The notes under the pieces are model-generated. The model was not told the origin of the DNA. It did not search any database and saw nothing but the letters and a program-made list of their open reading frames with translations. Positions 19,122-28,668 of a DNA stretch of 64,000 bases are shown here, one piece after another. The stretch is from Microcystis panniformis FACHB-1757 (GTDB lineage: Bacteria > Cyanobacteriota > Cyanobacteriia > Cyanobacteriales > Microcystaceae), in the NCBI RefSeq assembly GCF_001264245.1, contig NZ_CP011339.1, positions 1,736,001 to 1,800,000 of the forward strand, in the 5' to 3' direction. Within the stretch, counting starts at the first letter, position 1; each line of letters starts with the position of its first letter. Position numbers and translations under genes: made by a program.

Positions 19122-20703
19122 TATAAATTCCGCAGATTGATTAAAGCCATTACGCCGTTATGCCCTTTCTGACCGTTTGTTTCCACCCATTGCCAGAAAC
19201 CCGGCTAGAGGGCGCTCGGAATCGGTTAAGGCGCGATTAGTGGTGGAATAGGGCATAATATTGCCGACGATCCGCACTTGCGCCGGTAAAATCCCGTATA
19301 ATTCGGCCAGAAAATTTTGGGCGTAGGGTTTCAAGCGAGTGGACTCCTGACAGATGCCGTCGAGATAGACGATATAACGCTGCACTTGGTGTTGGGGTGG
19401 TGCTAGTTGCTGCCAGGGTTCCTCGGCATAGACGCGACTGGGACTGTACCAACCGGCCCACCAACCCAAGGCTTCTAGAGGCGAGGTCAGTGCTTCTAGA
19501 AATAAACCCAGGAACAGTAATAATAGACTAAATCCGATCAGATCGAAGGTCAGTCGCACGGCATCATCAAGGGCAAAAAATCCTTCCTGTAGCCAAGTTT
19601 TGGCGGGAGAAAATAGGAGAATTAAACATAAACCTAAAAAACCTAGCCCAACATATTCTAGAACTGTTTTGAGATTTTGAGTTTTTACTACTTCTAAATG
19701 ATGACCGATTCTGAGAAAATTTTTACTAATTGGTGAGATAAAAAGAGACATTTCCGTGAGATAATTGTGCCAAAGGGCTTCGTTTTTCGTCTTTTCTTCC
19801 TCTGTTTCCTCGCTGGTATCTTTTTCTAGGTCTTCTGGGTTGATTCCCGAATCAACAATTTTTTGCAAGTGTTTTTTATCGATCACTAATTCGACCCCTA
19901 ATAATTTTTCTGTCAGCCAATGGACAGCAAAAATAAAGGGATAACCGATAGTTCTCTGGAAAACTAAAAGGACAAGAAAACCTAATAAAGAGGCGATGAA
20001 AGCGTGAAGTAAAGAAATATTGAGGAGAACCGTTAAACCCACGGCCAAGGCCGCCACACTCCAGAGGATTAATAAGATATAGATCGCCCGGCCAGCGTAG
20101 GGAAGAGCGATCGCTAATCCGAAGATAAAGGGTGCGTAACTAAATCCTAGGGTACTGGCCACCTCAAATAGGCGGGTATCACCCCGAAATAAGAGGATAG
20201 TAACTAGCCAAAGTCCAGCGGCCCAAATGCCAAAATTAAAAGCGTAGAGAATAGAGGTAATTAATAAACTAAAAATAAAGCGGCTGGGGGGAATCCGGTT
20301 AACAAATAAGACAAAACTTTGTCCGATCGCCTCGGAAACACTGGCGATAAAGACAACGATAATCGCTTCTTCCAAACCAAAGCGCAGGGATTTAATAGTG
20401 ATGAAGGCCCGGGGATCGAGAACCAGTACACCGAAAAGGGTCGGCCAGGAAGGGGCAAGAAATAAAAGCAGCAATCCAGCGATTCCTAGTAATCCCAAAA
20501 GAGCCAAGGCTTGAATCAGTTGTTTCACGGGCGTTGTTAAAGTTAGATCGGTTAATGATGAGAAGGTCAGAGCGGGCGATCGAGGTTTACCGGCGGCTAG
20601 TTTGTCCGCCGATACTTAGAATCATTGAAGATGGAAAAAAATCAAATATCATACTTATACTTTGCACGGCTACAACTTGCATTTTTTACTCAAGGACAAT
20701 AAT

Positions 20704-21627
20704 AGACCTCCTGCAAAAATAGGAACTGATTATGTAAAATAAAGTAAAACACTCAGAAAAACAATGACTTACGAAAAAGTAAAAAATTTGAATCCAGAAG
20801 AGTTTAAACGCTTTTGTGGAGTATATCCTGAAACATTTAAGGATATGGTGAAAGTTCTGGCCGCCGAAAAAGTTCTGCAAAAAAAATCGGGAAGACCAAG
20901 TAAATTAAGTTTAGAAGACCAAATCTTGATGACCTTAGAGTATTTGCGGGAATATAGGACTTATTTCCATCTCGCAATTAACTGGGAGATTAATGAGACA
21001 ACAGCCCTACGAATCACTAGAAGGGTAGAAGGTATTCTCATGAAATCAGGATTATTTAATCTGCCAGGTAAAAAGACAGTTCAACAAGCCAATAGTGACC
21101 TAGAGGTAGTGGTAGTAGATGTAGCAGAGCATGAGATAGAAAGACCTCAAAAGAAGCAGAAAGATTACTATAGCGGGAAACAGGGCTATCATACAATAAA
21201 ATCTCAAGTTCTTGCGGCTCAAAAAACAGGAATGATAATCTGTACCGCTCATGGAAAGGGAAGAATACATGACTTTAACCTTTGGAAAAATAGTCAAATT
21301 GGGATAGATAAAAGTATTGAATGTTTAGCAGATAAGGGCTATCAAGGAATCCAAAAACAGCATGAAAATATTAGGATTCCTGACAAAAAGAAGAAAAATC
21401 AAGAATTAAGTTCAGAAGAGAAAGAATTTAATCGCCAGTTATCAAGAGAAAGAATTATTATCGAACATATTCACAGAAGTCTGAAGATATTTAGAATTTT
21501 ATCATCAAGATATAGGAATCGGAGACGGCGTTTTGGTCTGAGATTTAATTTAATCGCTGGCATTTACAACTATGAACTTGCTTTAGGCTATCATCAAGTA
21601 GCTGAATAAGACTTTTGCAGGAGGTCT
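20704..21627 (+). mobile_element. IS5-family insertion sequence, complete
   Basis: Terminal inverted repeats of 15 bp (AGACCTCCTGCAAAA at 20704-20718 and its inverse at 21613-21627) flanked by a 3-bp duplication AAT (20701-20703 and 21628-21630). It carries one intact transposase gene. Confidence 0.88.
20764..21609 (+). CDS. IS5-family transposase (DDE_Tnp_4 type)
   Basis: 281 residues in one open frame. An N-terminal helical DNA-binding part (SGRPSKLSLEDQILMTLEYLREY) leads to a DDE core: VVVDVAEHEIERP (first Asp, near residue 118), CLADKGYQG (second Asp, near 192) and RIIIEHIHRSLKIF (Glu, near 235). The KDYYSGKQGYHTIKSQ segment is characteristic of this branch. It lies inside a complete element with clean ends, so the copy may be active. 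Confidence 0.88.
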   Translation: MTYEKVKNLNPEEFKRFCGVYPETFKDMVKVLAAEKVLQKKSGRPSKLSLEDQILMTLEYLREYRTYFHLAINWEINETTALRITRRVEGILMKSGLFNLPGKKTVQQANSDLEVVVVDVAEHEIERPQKKQKDYYSGKQGYHTIKSQVLAAQKTGMIICTAHGKGRIHDFNLWKNSQIGIDKSIECLADKGYQGIQKQHENIRIPDKKKKNQELSSEEKEFNRQLSRERIIIEHIHRSLKIFRILSSRYRNRRRRFGLRFNLIAGIYNYELALGYHQVAE

Positions 21628-21674
21628 AATATAGTTTAAGAGTCATAATTAGAAGCAAAGCACTCATTAAAAAC

Positions 21675-22718
21675 ATGATTAACCTAGAATTCACGGAAGA
21701 AGAAAAGAACTCACTGTATTATGAAAGATTTCATCATCCCCATCCCCGGGTTCAACTGAAGATGGAAGTTCTCTGGTTAAAAAGCCAAAAGATACCGCAC
21801 CAAAAAATTTGTCAGTTAGCAGGAATCTCGCCAAATACCTTATTAACCTATCTTCGCGATTATCAAGAAGGCGGAATAGAAAAATTAAAAGAAATCAACT
21901 TCTATCGCCCTAAAAGTGAATTAGAGTTTCAAAAAGAAACCCTCAAAAAATACTTCGAGAAAAATCCAGCAGCCACAATAAATGAAGCTGTATATAGGAT
22001 AGAAGAATTGACGGGAATAAAACGAAGTCCTACCCAAGTGAGAAAATTTTTAAAATCAATGGGAATGAAATGTTTAAAAGTAGGTTCTCTTCCTTCTAAA
22101 GCTGACCCAGATGAACAAGAGGACTACAAAGAAAAAAAGCTAGAACCCAGACTAAATGAGGCTAAAGAAGGAAAAAGGGCTGTTTTTTTTGTTGATGCCG
22201 CTCACTTCGTCATGGGAGCATTTCTCGGTTTTGTTTGGTGTTTTGAGAGACTTTTTGTTAAGTCACCGAGCGGGCGTAAACGCTTCAATGTTTTAGGAGC
22301 ATTAAATGCAATAACTCATGAAGTTATTCTGGTAACATATGACAATTATATTACGGCAACTCAAGTCTGTGAACTCCGGTCAAAAATAGCTGCTTTAGGA
22401 CTAATGATTCCCATCACTCTAGTCTTAGATAATGCCCGCTATCAAAAATGTAAAATTGTTGAAGAATTGGCTCTTTCTTTGTCAATAGAGCTGCTCTATC
22501 TGCCGTCTTATTCACCTAATCTAAATTTAATTGAAAGGCTGTGGAAATTGGTCAAAAAGAAATGTTTATATGGTAAATATTATGAGAACTTTTCTGACTT
22601 TTCTTCAGCTATTTATGAATGTCTGAATGATGCCCATCTGAAACATAAAAAAGAACTGGATTCCTTGCTGACTCTACGATTTCAGAAGTTTAATAAATCT
22701 CAGATTATGAACGTCTAA
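21675..22718 (+). CDS. IS630-family transposase, intact
   Basis: 347 residues. Two helix-turn-helix regions (HQKICQLAGISPNTLLTYL; INEAVYRIEELTGIKRSPTQ) precede a DDE core: FFVDAAHFVMG (first Asp), ITLVLDNARYQK (second Asp) and SPNLNLIERLWKLVKK (Glu). The frame is complete. Its 5' flank is split by the IS5-type element, which may have removed its promoter. Confidence 0.88.
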   Translation: MINLEFTEEEKNSLYYERFHHPHPRVQLKMEVLWLKSQKIPHQKICQLAGISPNTLLTYLRDYQEGGIEKLKEINFYRPKSELEFQKETLKKYFEKNPAATINEAVYRIEELTGIKRSPTQVRKFLKSMGMKCLKVGSLPSKADPDEQEDYKEKKLEPRLNEAKEGKRAVFFVDAAHFVMGAFLGFVWCFERLFVKSPSGRKRFNVLGALNAITHEVILVTYDNYITATQVCELRSKIAALGLMIPITLVLDNARYQKCKIVEELALSLSIELLYLPSYSPNLNLIERLWKLVKKKCLYGKYYENFSDFSSAIYECLNDAHLKHKKELDSLLTLRFQKFNKSQIMNV

Positions 22719-22798
22719 AGTATAGGTGAACCGATAATTTTCTCCGGCTCCGCTCAAAATCCTTGATTCTGTCCTATCCATAATAAACTCATTCTCCG

Positions 22799-24484
22799 AT
22801 GACAAAACCTATCCGCGCCCAATCACCGCTAAAATTTCTCGCCCCCCATTTTAACCCCTTGGTCTTGGCGGCAATTTATCGGCTGTTGCCCTTCTATTTG
22901 CGATCGCAATGTCAGATTGAGCGGGTGGAAGGGGAAAATAGCGAAATTCTCGTCGATTGTTACCGCCGTTTCCAAGCTGGACAGTTGCGGTTTCTGCTTG
23001 CCTATCGTCATTCCAGCACTAACGACCCCCCCTCCTTGATCCATTATCTTCATACCAACCTGCCTAAAATAGCTGCCAATGAGGGAATAAGTTTAAATAA
23101 GCCAGTTTTTGGCTATTTTCTCTACGATCGAGGGATTCCCCTCTGGGCAGGTCCAGTGGCTAATTGGCTCTTACCGGCGATCGGTGGCGTTCCCGTGATC
23201 CGCGGTCGTCCCGATTTCGGCTGTTTGCGTACCCTGCGCCATCTCTACGTTCGCGGGCAATTTCCCTTGGCCATTGCGCCGGAAGGCTATACCAACGGTC
23301 ACGGCGAACTGGTCAGTCGTTTAGAATTGGGCTGCGCTCAAACCAGTTTTTGGTGTGTCGAGGATCTGGTGGCAGCGGGGGAGAATCAGCAGGTGTCTAT
23401 TGTCCCCATCGGTGTGAGGTATCAGTATTTAGAAAATCCCTGGCCGAAGATTTGGCAACTCTGTCGGGCGATCGAGCGCGAATGTGGTTTTCCTCCGGGG
23501 GATGGGGCCAATCGGCAATTAGAAAACTCTCTCTCATCGAGGGAATGGAATCCAGAGCAGCAATTGACCCCAGAGGAAGAGGCCCTACTCTACCCGAAAC
23601 TATTGCGTATTGCTGAATATTTATTAGAACAAATGGAAAGTTTTGATCGGCGTTTCCATACCGCCATTCAGTTAGAGGAACAAGCGGCAAAGTTAGCCAA
23701 TTTGAGTCCGATCGAGGGATTAACCCTGCGTTTACAGGGATTGATGGACGCAGTATTAAAAATGTTGGAGGGATATCTGCAAATGCAGCCCCATAGCGAT
23801 CGCAATTTGCTCGAACGCGCCCAGGATATCGAGGATACGGTCTGGGATTGGATCTATCGTCGGGACGTGGACATCCAAACCCTCTCGGACGTGGAAAGGG
23901 GTTTGGCGGCTCTAGTCGCGTCGGAAGCGCATCAACATCTCTGGCACATGAGATGGGTGGAGAATTTTGTCGTCGTCACCGGTCATTATCTAGGGTTTGC
24001 TGAAAAAGTTTTTCCTGGGGGTAGGAGTCAGGAGTCAGGAGTCAGTAGCCGGTCGTCGGTCGTTTCAGGCTTTGTTGCCCTCTTTTTTTGTACCAGTTTT
24101 GTACTACGAGGAGAATAATGCAAGGTTTTTGAATGTCCCAATCCTATTTTCTTGCACTAACATCAGATTTTAACAGGTCAAAAGCCTTATTTTCAAAGGG
24201 TTTTACCATTATTCAGCAAGTCCTATCTACAAAATAAACCCACCGCTAGAAGGTTTGCAGAGACTTTATTGATGATTAATGCCCTGATTCACGAAATTAC
24301 GGGCAAAGGCCAAGCTCGGCCGGCAATTGCACCACAAAAGGCGATAATTACCGTAGCAGAACCCCTCGATGTGACGGCACGCTGGCACAGCACCTATCAA
24401 CGGGACGGGGCAGCCAAAAAACAAGCGGTGCGAGAATTAACTAGCACCTTAAAAAAATCTTTAGAATCGATGACAAACCCTTGA
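22799..24484 (+). pseudogene. Lysophospholipid acyltransferase-like protein (PlsC family), split by a MITE
   Basis: Residues 1-398 encode a glycerolipid acyltransferase-type protein: the H-x4-D motif appears as RHSSTND near residue 70 and the glycine-rich acceptor motif as APEGYTNG near residue 160, followed by a helical C-terminal half. After GHYL the gene runs into a 237-bp insertion and stops at 24118. Directly after the second copy of the target ATCTA the same frame resumes as QNKPTARRFAETLLMINAL and runs to 24484 (GEPL-type motif ITVAEPLDVTARW), which is the expected C-terminus. So the gene is interrupted; the front part may still give a shortened protein with a 41-residue foreign tail. 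Confidence 0.8.
23993..24229. mobile_element. MITE inserted in the acyltransferase gene, with ATCTA target duplication
   Basis: The element begins GGGTTTGCTGAAAAAG and ends CTTTA-less inverse text TTCAGCAAGTCCT; ATCTA is present at 23988-23992 and again at 24225-24229. The insert is 237 bp including one target copy, exactly a multiple of three. Related copies are at 25695-25871 and 59837-60245. Confidence 0.8.
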
Positions 24485-24499
24485 CATTAGAAACTAAAT

Positions 24500-24917
24500 A
24501 TGATAAGAAGACTAGGAACTTTACCCACGATCGCCGTTATCAGCGTCATCGCGATCATTGTGTTGCTGAATGTCTTGGTGGCTTGGTTTCATTATAACGC
24601 TCTGGTAGTTCTCCCCCCCGAACATCGCCGGTTTCCACCAGTATGGATGTGGTTGATGATCATCCCGATTGTTCACACGGTTTTTATCTGGATTATCTCA
24701 GCTTTCAAGCTACCAGCATCCTAATCGCTCGGCTCTAGGAGAAAATGCACACCGGTTTGGTAGTTGTAATCAGCGTCTGGGATTAGCTTGGGCGATCGTG
24801 GCCACTACCCTATTTTTACCCGTAGTTGATATCCTCAGTTTTGTGGCCTATGTGGTTTTAATGATTATTTATTGGCAGAAACTCAACAAAATGCAGAAAT
24901 ATCTCCTACAGAAATAA
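24500..24917 (+). pseudogene. Small membrane protein gene, apparently frameshifted
   Basis: The first frame (24500-24724) encodes two hydrophobic helices ending in FIWIISAFKLPAS; a second frame, overlapping from 24669, continues as ALGENAHRFGSCNQRLGLAWAIV with a third and fourth helix and KLNKMQKYLL at the end. The GSCNQRLGLAWAI pattern looks like the continuation of the same small four-helix membrane family, so I read this as one gene with a frameshift near 24715-24725. It could instead be two overlapping small genes. Confidence 0.5.
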
Positions 24918-24980
24918 TCTTTCAGTCACTGGCCCGTAATTGCTAATTTTTGCTTTTACTCTCATCCCTTACTTTCCCGA

Positions 24981-25694
24981 ATGAGCATTGCCAAATTAAT
25001 TATCTCGATCGTCGCTCGACTTTTTCCGGGGGCAATTTTCTATCAACCGACAGGAGAGAAAATTATCGCTCTTACCATCGATGATGCACCCACCCCCAAC
25101 GATCCCGAAGGAAAATCCACCGATCGCATTTTAGCAGCGATCGCGGCTCATAATCGAGAAAAGGCCAGTCCAGCAACCCCCGTCAAGGCGACTTTTTTTC
25201 TGATTACAGGACACCTGCAACCGAACTCCACCTTGATTGAGTGCCTAATCGCCCAAGGTCACGAAATCGCTAATCACGGCACCCAAGATTTCCGCACCAG
25301 TCAACTGGCTGCCGGTGCTTTTGCTAGTCAGTTTCGGGAAGCTAACGATATTTTAAGTCGTCTTACCGGTCAAGCACCGCGCTGGTATCGTCCCGGTCAA
25401 GCCTTCTATAATCAATCTATGCGCTCGTTTTTGCGGAAATTCCCCGGCTACGAGTCCCGATTTGCTCTCGCTTCCATGATTCCTTTAGATACCAGAAAAG
25501 GAACGAATCATCCTCAATTTACCACTTGGTATATCTCGCAATTTATTTTCCCCGGGGCGATTTTAGTGCTTCACGGTGGTTCCCCCGAAAGAGATGAGAA
25601 TACGGCGATCGTGCTGAAGAATTTATTAGCGAAATTACACGATCGAGGTTATCAGGTGGTGACTCTCAGCCAATTAGTTGATCACAAACGTTAA
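24981..25694 (+). CDS. Polysaccharide deacetylase family protein (NodB-like)
   Basis: 237 residues. NodB motif 1 is TIDDAP (catalytic and metal Asp pair), motif 2 HEIANHG supplies the two metal-binding His residues, motif 3 is RWYRPGQAF, and the late motif is ILVLHGG with the catalytic His. The family removes N- or O-acetyl groups from peptidoglycan or other glycans. An N-terminal hydrophobic stretch (LIISIVARLFPGAIF) could be a membrane anchor. The stop codon abuts a MITE. Confidence 0.82.
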   Translation: MSIAKLIISIVARLFPGAIFYQPTGEKIIALTIDDAPTPNDPEGKSTDRILAAIAAHNREKASPATPVKATFFLITGHLQPNSTLIECLIAQGHEIANHGTQDFRTSQLAAGAFASQFREANDILSRLTGQAPRWYRPGQAFYNQSMRSFLRKFPGYESRFALASMIPLDTRKGTNHPQFTTWYISQFIFPGAILVLHGGSPERDENTAIVLKNLLAKLHDRGYQVVTLSQLVDHKR

Positions 25695-25871
25695 GTAGGG
25701 TTTGCGGCAAAAAGTTTTTCCTGGGGGCAGGGTGTAGGGTGTAGGGTGTGGGGTGTAGGGTGTGGGGTGTGGGGTGTGGGGTGTGGGGAGTTTTCTCAGT
25801 GAACTGATAACTGATAACTGATAACTGATAACTGATAACTGACTTCTAACCCCACCAACAAACTTTTTCAG
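25695..25871. mobile_element. MITE of the GGGTTTGC family, filled with simple repeats
   Basis: Ends are TAGGGTTTGCGGCAAAAAG and CTTTTTCAGCAGACCCTA in inverse orientation. The interior is a run of GTGTAGG/GTGTGGG units followed by ATAACTG heptamers. It starts at the base after the deacetylase stop. Confidence 0.65.
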
Positions 25872-26024
25872 CAGACCCTAAATACACTAATATTGACATT
25901 CTCTAATCCGTACTACGAAAAGTATTGCCTAAAAAATACGGATGTTTATTGCCAGAGTGATTGCCCTTGTCTATAAATTGACATACTACTACTATGCTAC
26001 TTAGTGAAGTGCGGAATGTGGGTC

Positions 26025-26507
26025 TTAACTAAGAAAAGGTGCGATATCGATGGGGAACCAATCTCCGTCTAATACTTGTTCGAGAGTTAATATAGACTCT
26101 AGGGGAATTGTATTTTTATCGACAATTCTCCCATCAATTAGGGTTTGTCTTGCGTCTGAATAGGCTTCCCCAAAGGAATTAAGGGCATGATTTTTCAGTG
26201 TTGGGGTTTTCATCTTTTTTTTCAGTTGCACTCGAAAAGCGGCTATCTCTCCTAGCCAATGACGCGCGTTTCGTTCTCTTTCCGTTGTCCAATAACTCAG
26301 TTTTAAAAGATGAATTAATAGTTGAGTTAATAAACTTTCTACGGCGTGGCGCTCGCTTCTCCCCATGCACTCTACTTCCTCGATCAGATTTTCCCAGTCC
26401 ACTCTGTTAAACTCTTTTCGCTTTAAAAGTTCGGCGGTTTTTTCTGTCCAGAGAACAAAATCTTCCTCGTAGAGAACGGAGAGCGATAGCGGGGTTTGTG
26501 CGGTCAT
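26025..26507 (-). CDS. DUF29 domain-containing protein
   Basis: About 160 residues from the ATG at 26507 (MTAQTPLSLSVLYEEDF). The family pattern is clear: YEEDFVLWTEKTAELLKRKEF, the conserved DWENLIEEVE, GRSERHAVESLLTQLLIHLLKL and ARHWLGEIAAFR. DUF29 proteins are very frequent in cyanobacteria, occur in many copies and have no proven function. A longer reading to 26609 adds a non-conserved N-terminus and is not preferred. Confidence 0.85.
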   Translation of the reverse strand: MTAQTPLSLSVLYEEDFVLWTEKTAELLKRKEFNRVDWENLIEEVECMGRSERHAVESLLTQLLIHLLKLSYWTTERERNARHWLGEIAAFRVQLKKKMKTPTLKNHALNSFGEAYSDARQTLIDGRIVDKNTIPLESILTLEQVLDGDWFPIDIAPFLS

Positions 26508-26641
26508 AATAGATTTCTGGCGTTGCTGATTTGTGATAGGAATCTTGTTGTGTGGGGTTTTTAAAACCTGGAGCCAAACTAACTTTTGGATAGGATGCAC
26601 AGTTAGCATTCATAGCGTGAGTCAGCAACACCGCAGAAAAA

Positions 26642-27334
26642 TTAATTCTGACTCAAAAATAAACTGGGCAATCCGATAAGATTATCTTGCTTAAAAAAGA
26701 TCGAATTTTGTTGTCGCAATTTACCGATTAATCTTGTTACTGTTACTCTGGTAGTGCCGATGGCGCTGGCAATTTGAGCGTGAGTTAGGGGATAGGGGAG
26801 ATAATAACCTTCCACACAGGGTTGACCGTATTCTTCCAATAATAGAACCAAGAACCCCATTAATCGATCGAGGGAGCGTTTTTGACCGAGAATACTCAAC
26901 CAAAATAACTTACGCTGGTATTGATGGCGAAAAGTTTCCATAACAGCCGATCGCAATTGCGGCCATTTTTCTAGGTCTTCCCAGTATAACCAGACTAATT
27001 CGGTCTCGTCTAGATGAGCTTGGGCTTGTAATTGAAAGGGAAATTGAGAAACAATCTCAAAAGGTTGACCTGCACCCACAAAACCGAGAAATACTTCCTC
27101 ACTATCGGCAATAGGTAGTTGACGGGGAAATTTTTGGTCGATAACGTTAACTTGTGCCTTACCAACAATACGAATCGCCCCAGATTCGACAAAGTATAAC
27201 AGTCCGGGGCGCGTGGCTACTTTTTCATCTTTGGCAAAGGTATGGTTACGATAATGGGATTTTGCCCAGTTAAAGATTTCTGTTTCTTGACCGATTAAGG
27301 GTATAAAATCCGACGAAGGAACCGAAGAAGACAT
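26642..27334 (-). CDS. Crp/Fnr-family transcriptional regulator
   Basis: 230 residues. An N-terminal cyclic-nucleotide-binding-like beta-roll (about 25-120; no clear cAMP-binding PRSA-type cassette), a long dimerisation helix (about 125-165) and a C-terminal winged helix-turn-helix whose recognition part, LTHAQIASAIGTTRVTVTRLIGKL, strongly resembles that of NtcA. The rest is not close enough to call NtcA itself. The effector is unknown. It is a single gene with a 470-bp upstream region. Confidence 0.82.
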   Translation of the reverse strand: MSSSVPSSDFIPLIGQETEIFNWAKSHYRNHTFAKDEKVATRPGLLYFVESGAIRIVGKAQVNVIDQKFPRQLPIADSEEVFLGFVGAGQPFEIVSQFPFQLQAQAHLDETELVWLYWEDLEKWPQLRSAVMETFRHQYQRKLFWLSILGQKRSLDRLMGFLVLLLEEYGQPCVEGYYLPYPLTHAQIASAIGTTRVTVTRLIGKLRQQNSIFFKQDNLIGLPSLFLSQN

Positions 27335-27808
27335 TAAAATTAATAACCCATTGGGGCGTTGAGGGAACTGTAAACTAATGTAACAAAAAATTTCTGCGAT
27401 TGGGGGGGGGTCTTGTGGCCGCTAGATGCTTATTGGCAATAATCCCTAAAAGTTGCGGGGATTGAGCAGATAGGAGAATTATTAAGTATTCTTAACAGAA
27501 TACCCGCCCCAATGTTACAAAAGCGAGATAATCACCCTATCTATTCTTAACTTTTTCTCGCTTTTCTGGGGACGATGGCATAAGATAGGATGCGTGACTA
27601 TTAGTTTTCTATCTATGATATAGCGTTTCTCATAAAGATGAAGTATAAAGAAATTTGGCATTATCTCTTGGCGACCAGCTACTGTTAACCGTTCCCTGTT
27701 CCCTAAAACCAGATACTTCGTACCTCACTATTAAGATAACTGCTATAGATGATAGTTGATAGATAATTTAAATTTATACTTTTCCTTAAAAACTTCGGTC
27801 AAACTTGT
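27335..27808. other. Intergenic region with a nine-G run and a MITE-like unit (27619-27747)
   Basis: No gene seen. It contains a run of nine G (about 27402-27410), an AAGTATTCTTAAC/GTTAAGAATACTT-like inverted pair near 27485-27505, and a 129-bp stretch with inverted ends TATAGC...GAAGTA (27619) and TACTTCG...GCTATA (ending 27747). Confidence 0.4.
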
Positions 27809-27997
27809 ATGAATAGCATTAGACAAAAAGTGGAATCCCTCTTGAATCAATTACCGGATGATTGTTCAATTGAAGATATTCAGTATCATTTATACGTTCT
27901 GGAGAAGGTGCGTCAAAGTTTGAGCGCGGCTTCTCTAGAGAATACAATCCCCCAAGAAGAAGTTGAGGGTCTTTTAAACAAATGGCTGATCGAGTGA
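27809..27997 (+). CDS. Antitoxin of a RelBE/ParDE-like pair
   Basis: 62 residues, mostly helical and acidic toward the end (PQEEVEGLLNKWLIE). It overlaps the next gene by 16 bases, the usual arrangement for translational coupling of antitoxin and toxin. The family cannot be named more precisely; identification relies on size, order and the partner. Confidence 0.7.
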   Translation: MNSIRQKVESLLNQLPDDCSIEDIQYHLYVLEKVRQSLSAASLENTIPQEEVEGLLNKWLIE

Positions 27998-28278
27998 ATT
28001 ATCGCCTTGTCTGGTCGCCCAAAGCAATTGAAGACGTGGATGCGATCGCATCTTATATTAGTCGAGATTCCCCGTCCTACGCGGCGGCCGTCGTGCGTCG
28101 AATTCTTGATATAAGCTATTCTTTAGAAAATTGTCCCCTAGAAGCGAAAAAATGCGCCGAATTTAGCGATGATACCATCCGAGAAAAGTCTGCCTATGCC
28201 TACCGTCTGATCTATCAAATTCAAGGGGCGGTAGTTATTATAGCGGCGATCGTCCATAGTAAGCATTTCTTGGATTGA
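27982..28278 (+). CDS. RelE/ParE-family toxin
   Basis: 98 residues with the RelE/ParE pattern: an N-terminal strand VWSPKAIEDVDAIASYISRDS, helix AAAVVRRILDISYSL, the EKSAYAYRLIYQIQGAVVIIAAIVHSKHFLD C-terminal sheet with the Arg of YRLIY. ParE types inhibit gyrase and RelE types cleave mRNA; the sequence does not decide which. It has a HIP1 site (TGCGATCGCA) within it. Confidence 0.82.
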   Translation: MADRVNYRLVWSPKAIEDVDAIASYISRDSPSYAAAVVRRILDISYSLENCPLEAKKCAEFSDDTIREKSAYAYRLIYQIQGAVVIIAAIVHSKHFLD

Positions 28279-28668
28279 TCGAGTCAGTGGTCAGTTATCA
28301 GTGATCAGTGATCAGTTATCAGTTATCAGTTATCAGTGATCAGTGATCAGTTATCAGTGGTCAGATTTGAGTTTTCAGTTCACAAGGGCCGAATCTAAAA
28401 CCCAATTTGTGGCTCTTCTGGTTTATGTGTGGAAACGAAGCCTATACTGATAGTTTCTTCGGCAAAATAGTCGTAAAAGTCCTTCTCAGTCAACATTTCA
28501 CGATTCCATAAGCAAAAATTATCACACAAAGTCGAGAAGAGCCAATTTGTTAAGCTAAAAACTTTAATCTACTCAGTTTCTAACCTTCTTTTTAGGTAGG
28601 AGAATTGCCAGATTCTTTCTGGGAGCCTATTGCCTGTTGCCTCTTGCCTCTTGCCTTCAGTTCACTGA
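28279..28668. repeat. Gene-free region: CAGTTAT/CAGTGAT heptamers plus a MITE nested in a dispersed repeat
   Basis: Heptamers fill 28285-28370. A dispersed element from about 28386 to 28625 (GAATCTAAAACC... to GCCAGATTCTTTC) recurs at about 53783-53876. In this copy it is split by a 133-bp MITE (28411-28543). No gene seen. Confidence 0.7.
28411..28543. mobile_element. 133-bp MITE with GGCTCTTCT termini and AATTTGT target duplication
   Basis: Perfect 9-bp inverted ends (GGCTCTTCT / AGAAGAGCC), weaker similarity inward, and AATTTGT at 28404-28410 and 28544-28550. The uninterrupted sequence can be read at about 53797. The ends resemble ISL3-family termini, which is an inference. Confidence 0.85.

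Larger units (their letters stand above)
17655..20528 (-). pseudogene. Broken gene: multi-helix membrane protein with C-terminal alpha/beta hydrolase domain
   Basis: Reading on the minus strand, residues 1-456 (20528-19158) form many transmembrane helices followed by a soluble part. The frame then stops, but an alternative frame continues as GFWQWVETNGQKGHNGVMAL, pointing to a one-base insertion near 19200. An IS630 element (18174-19121) follows, then the hydrolase part: KIVVSADDRYGP, nucleophile elbow GYSGG, a second frameshift in a G run at 17949-17954 (six G; seven would restore the frame), then GERDTVEP and GPTHHNGVMGYMD with candidate Asp and His of the triad. So one ancestral gene of roughly 600-650 residues has at least three lesions. 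The function was probably a membrane-anchored esterase-like enzyme; unrecognised family. Confidence 0.72.
20658..22722 (+). mobile_element. IS630-family element interrupted by a nested IS5-type element
   Basis: Similar inverted ends (TACTTTGCACG at about 20658; the inverse of TACTTTAGACG ending about 22722) enclose an intact IS630 transposase gene. The left end is separated from its gene by the inserted IS5-type element. End coordinates are approximate because the terminal repeats are weak. Confidence 0.55.

Noticed and set aside
26642..27334. Naming the Crp-family regulator NtcA
   Set aside because: Only the recognition helix region is NtcA-like; the N-terminal domain differs.
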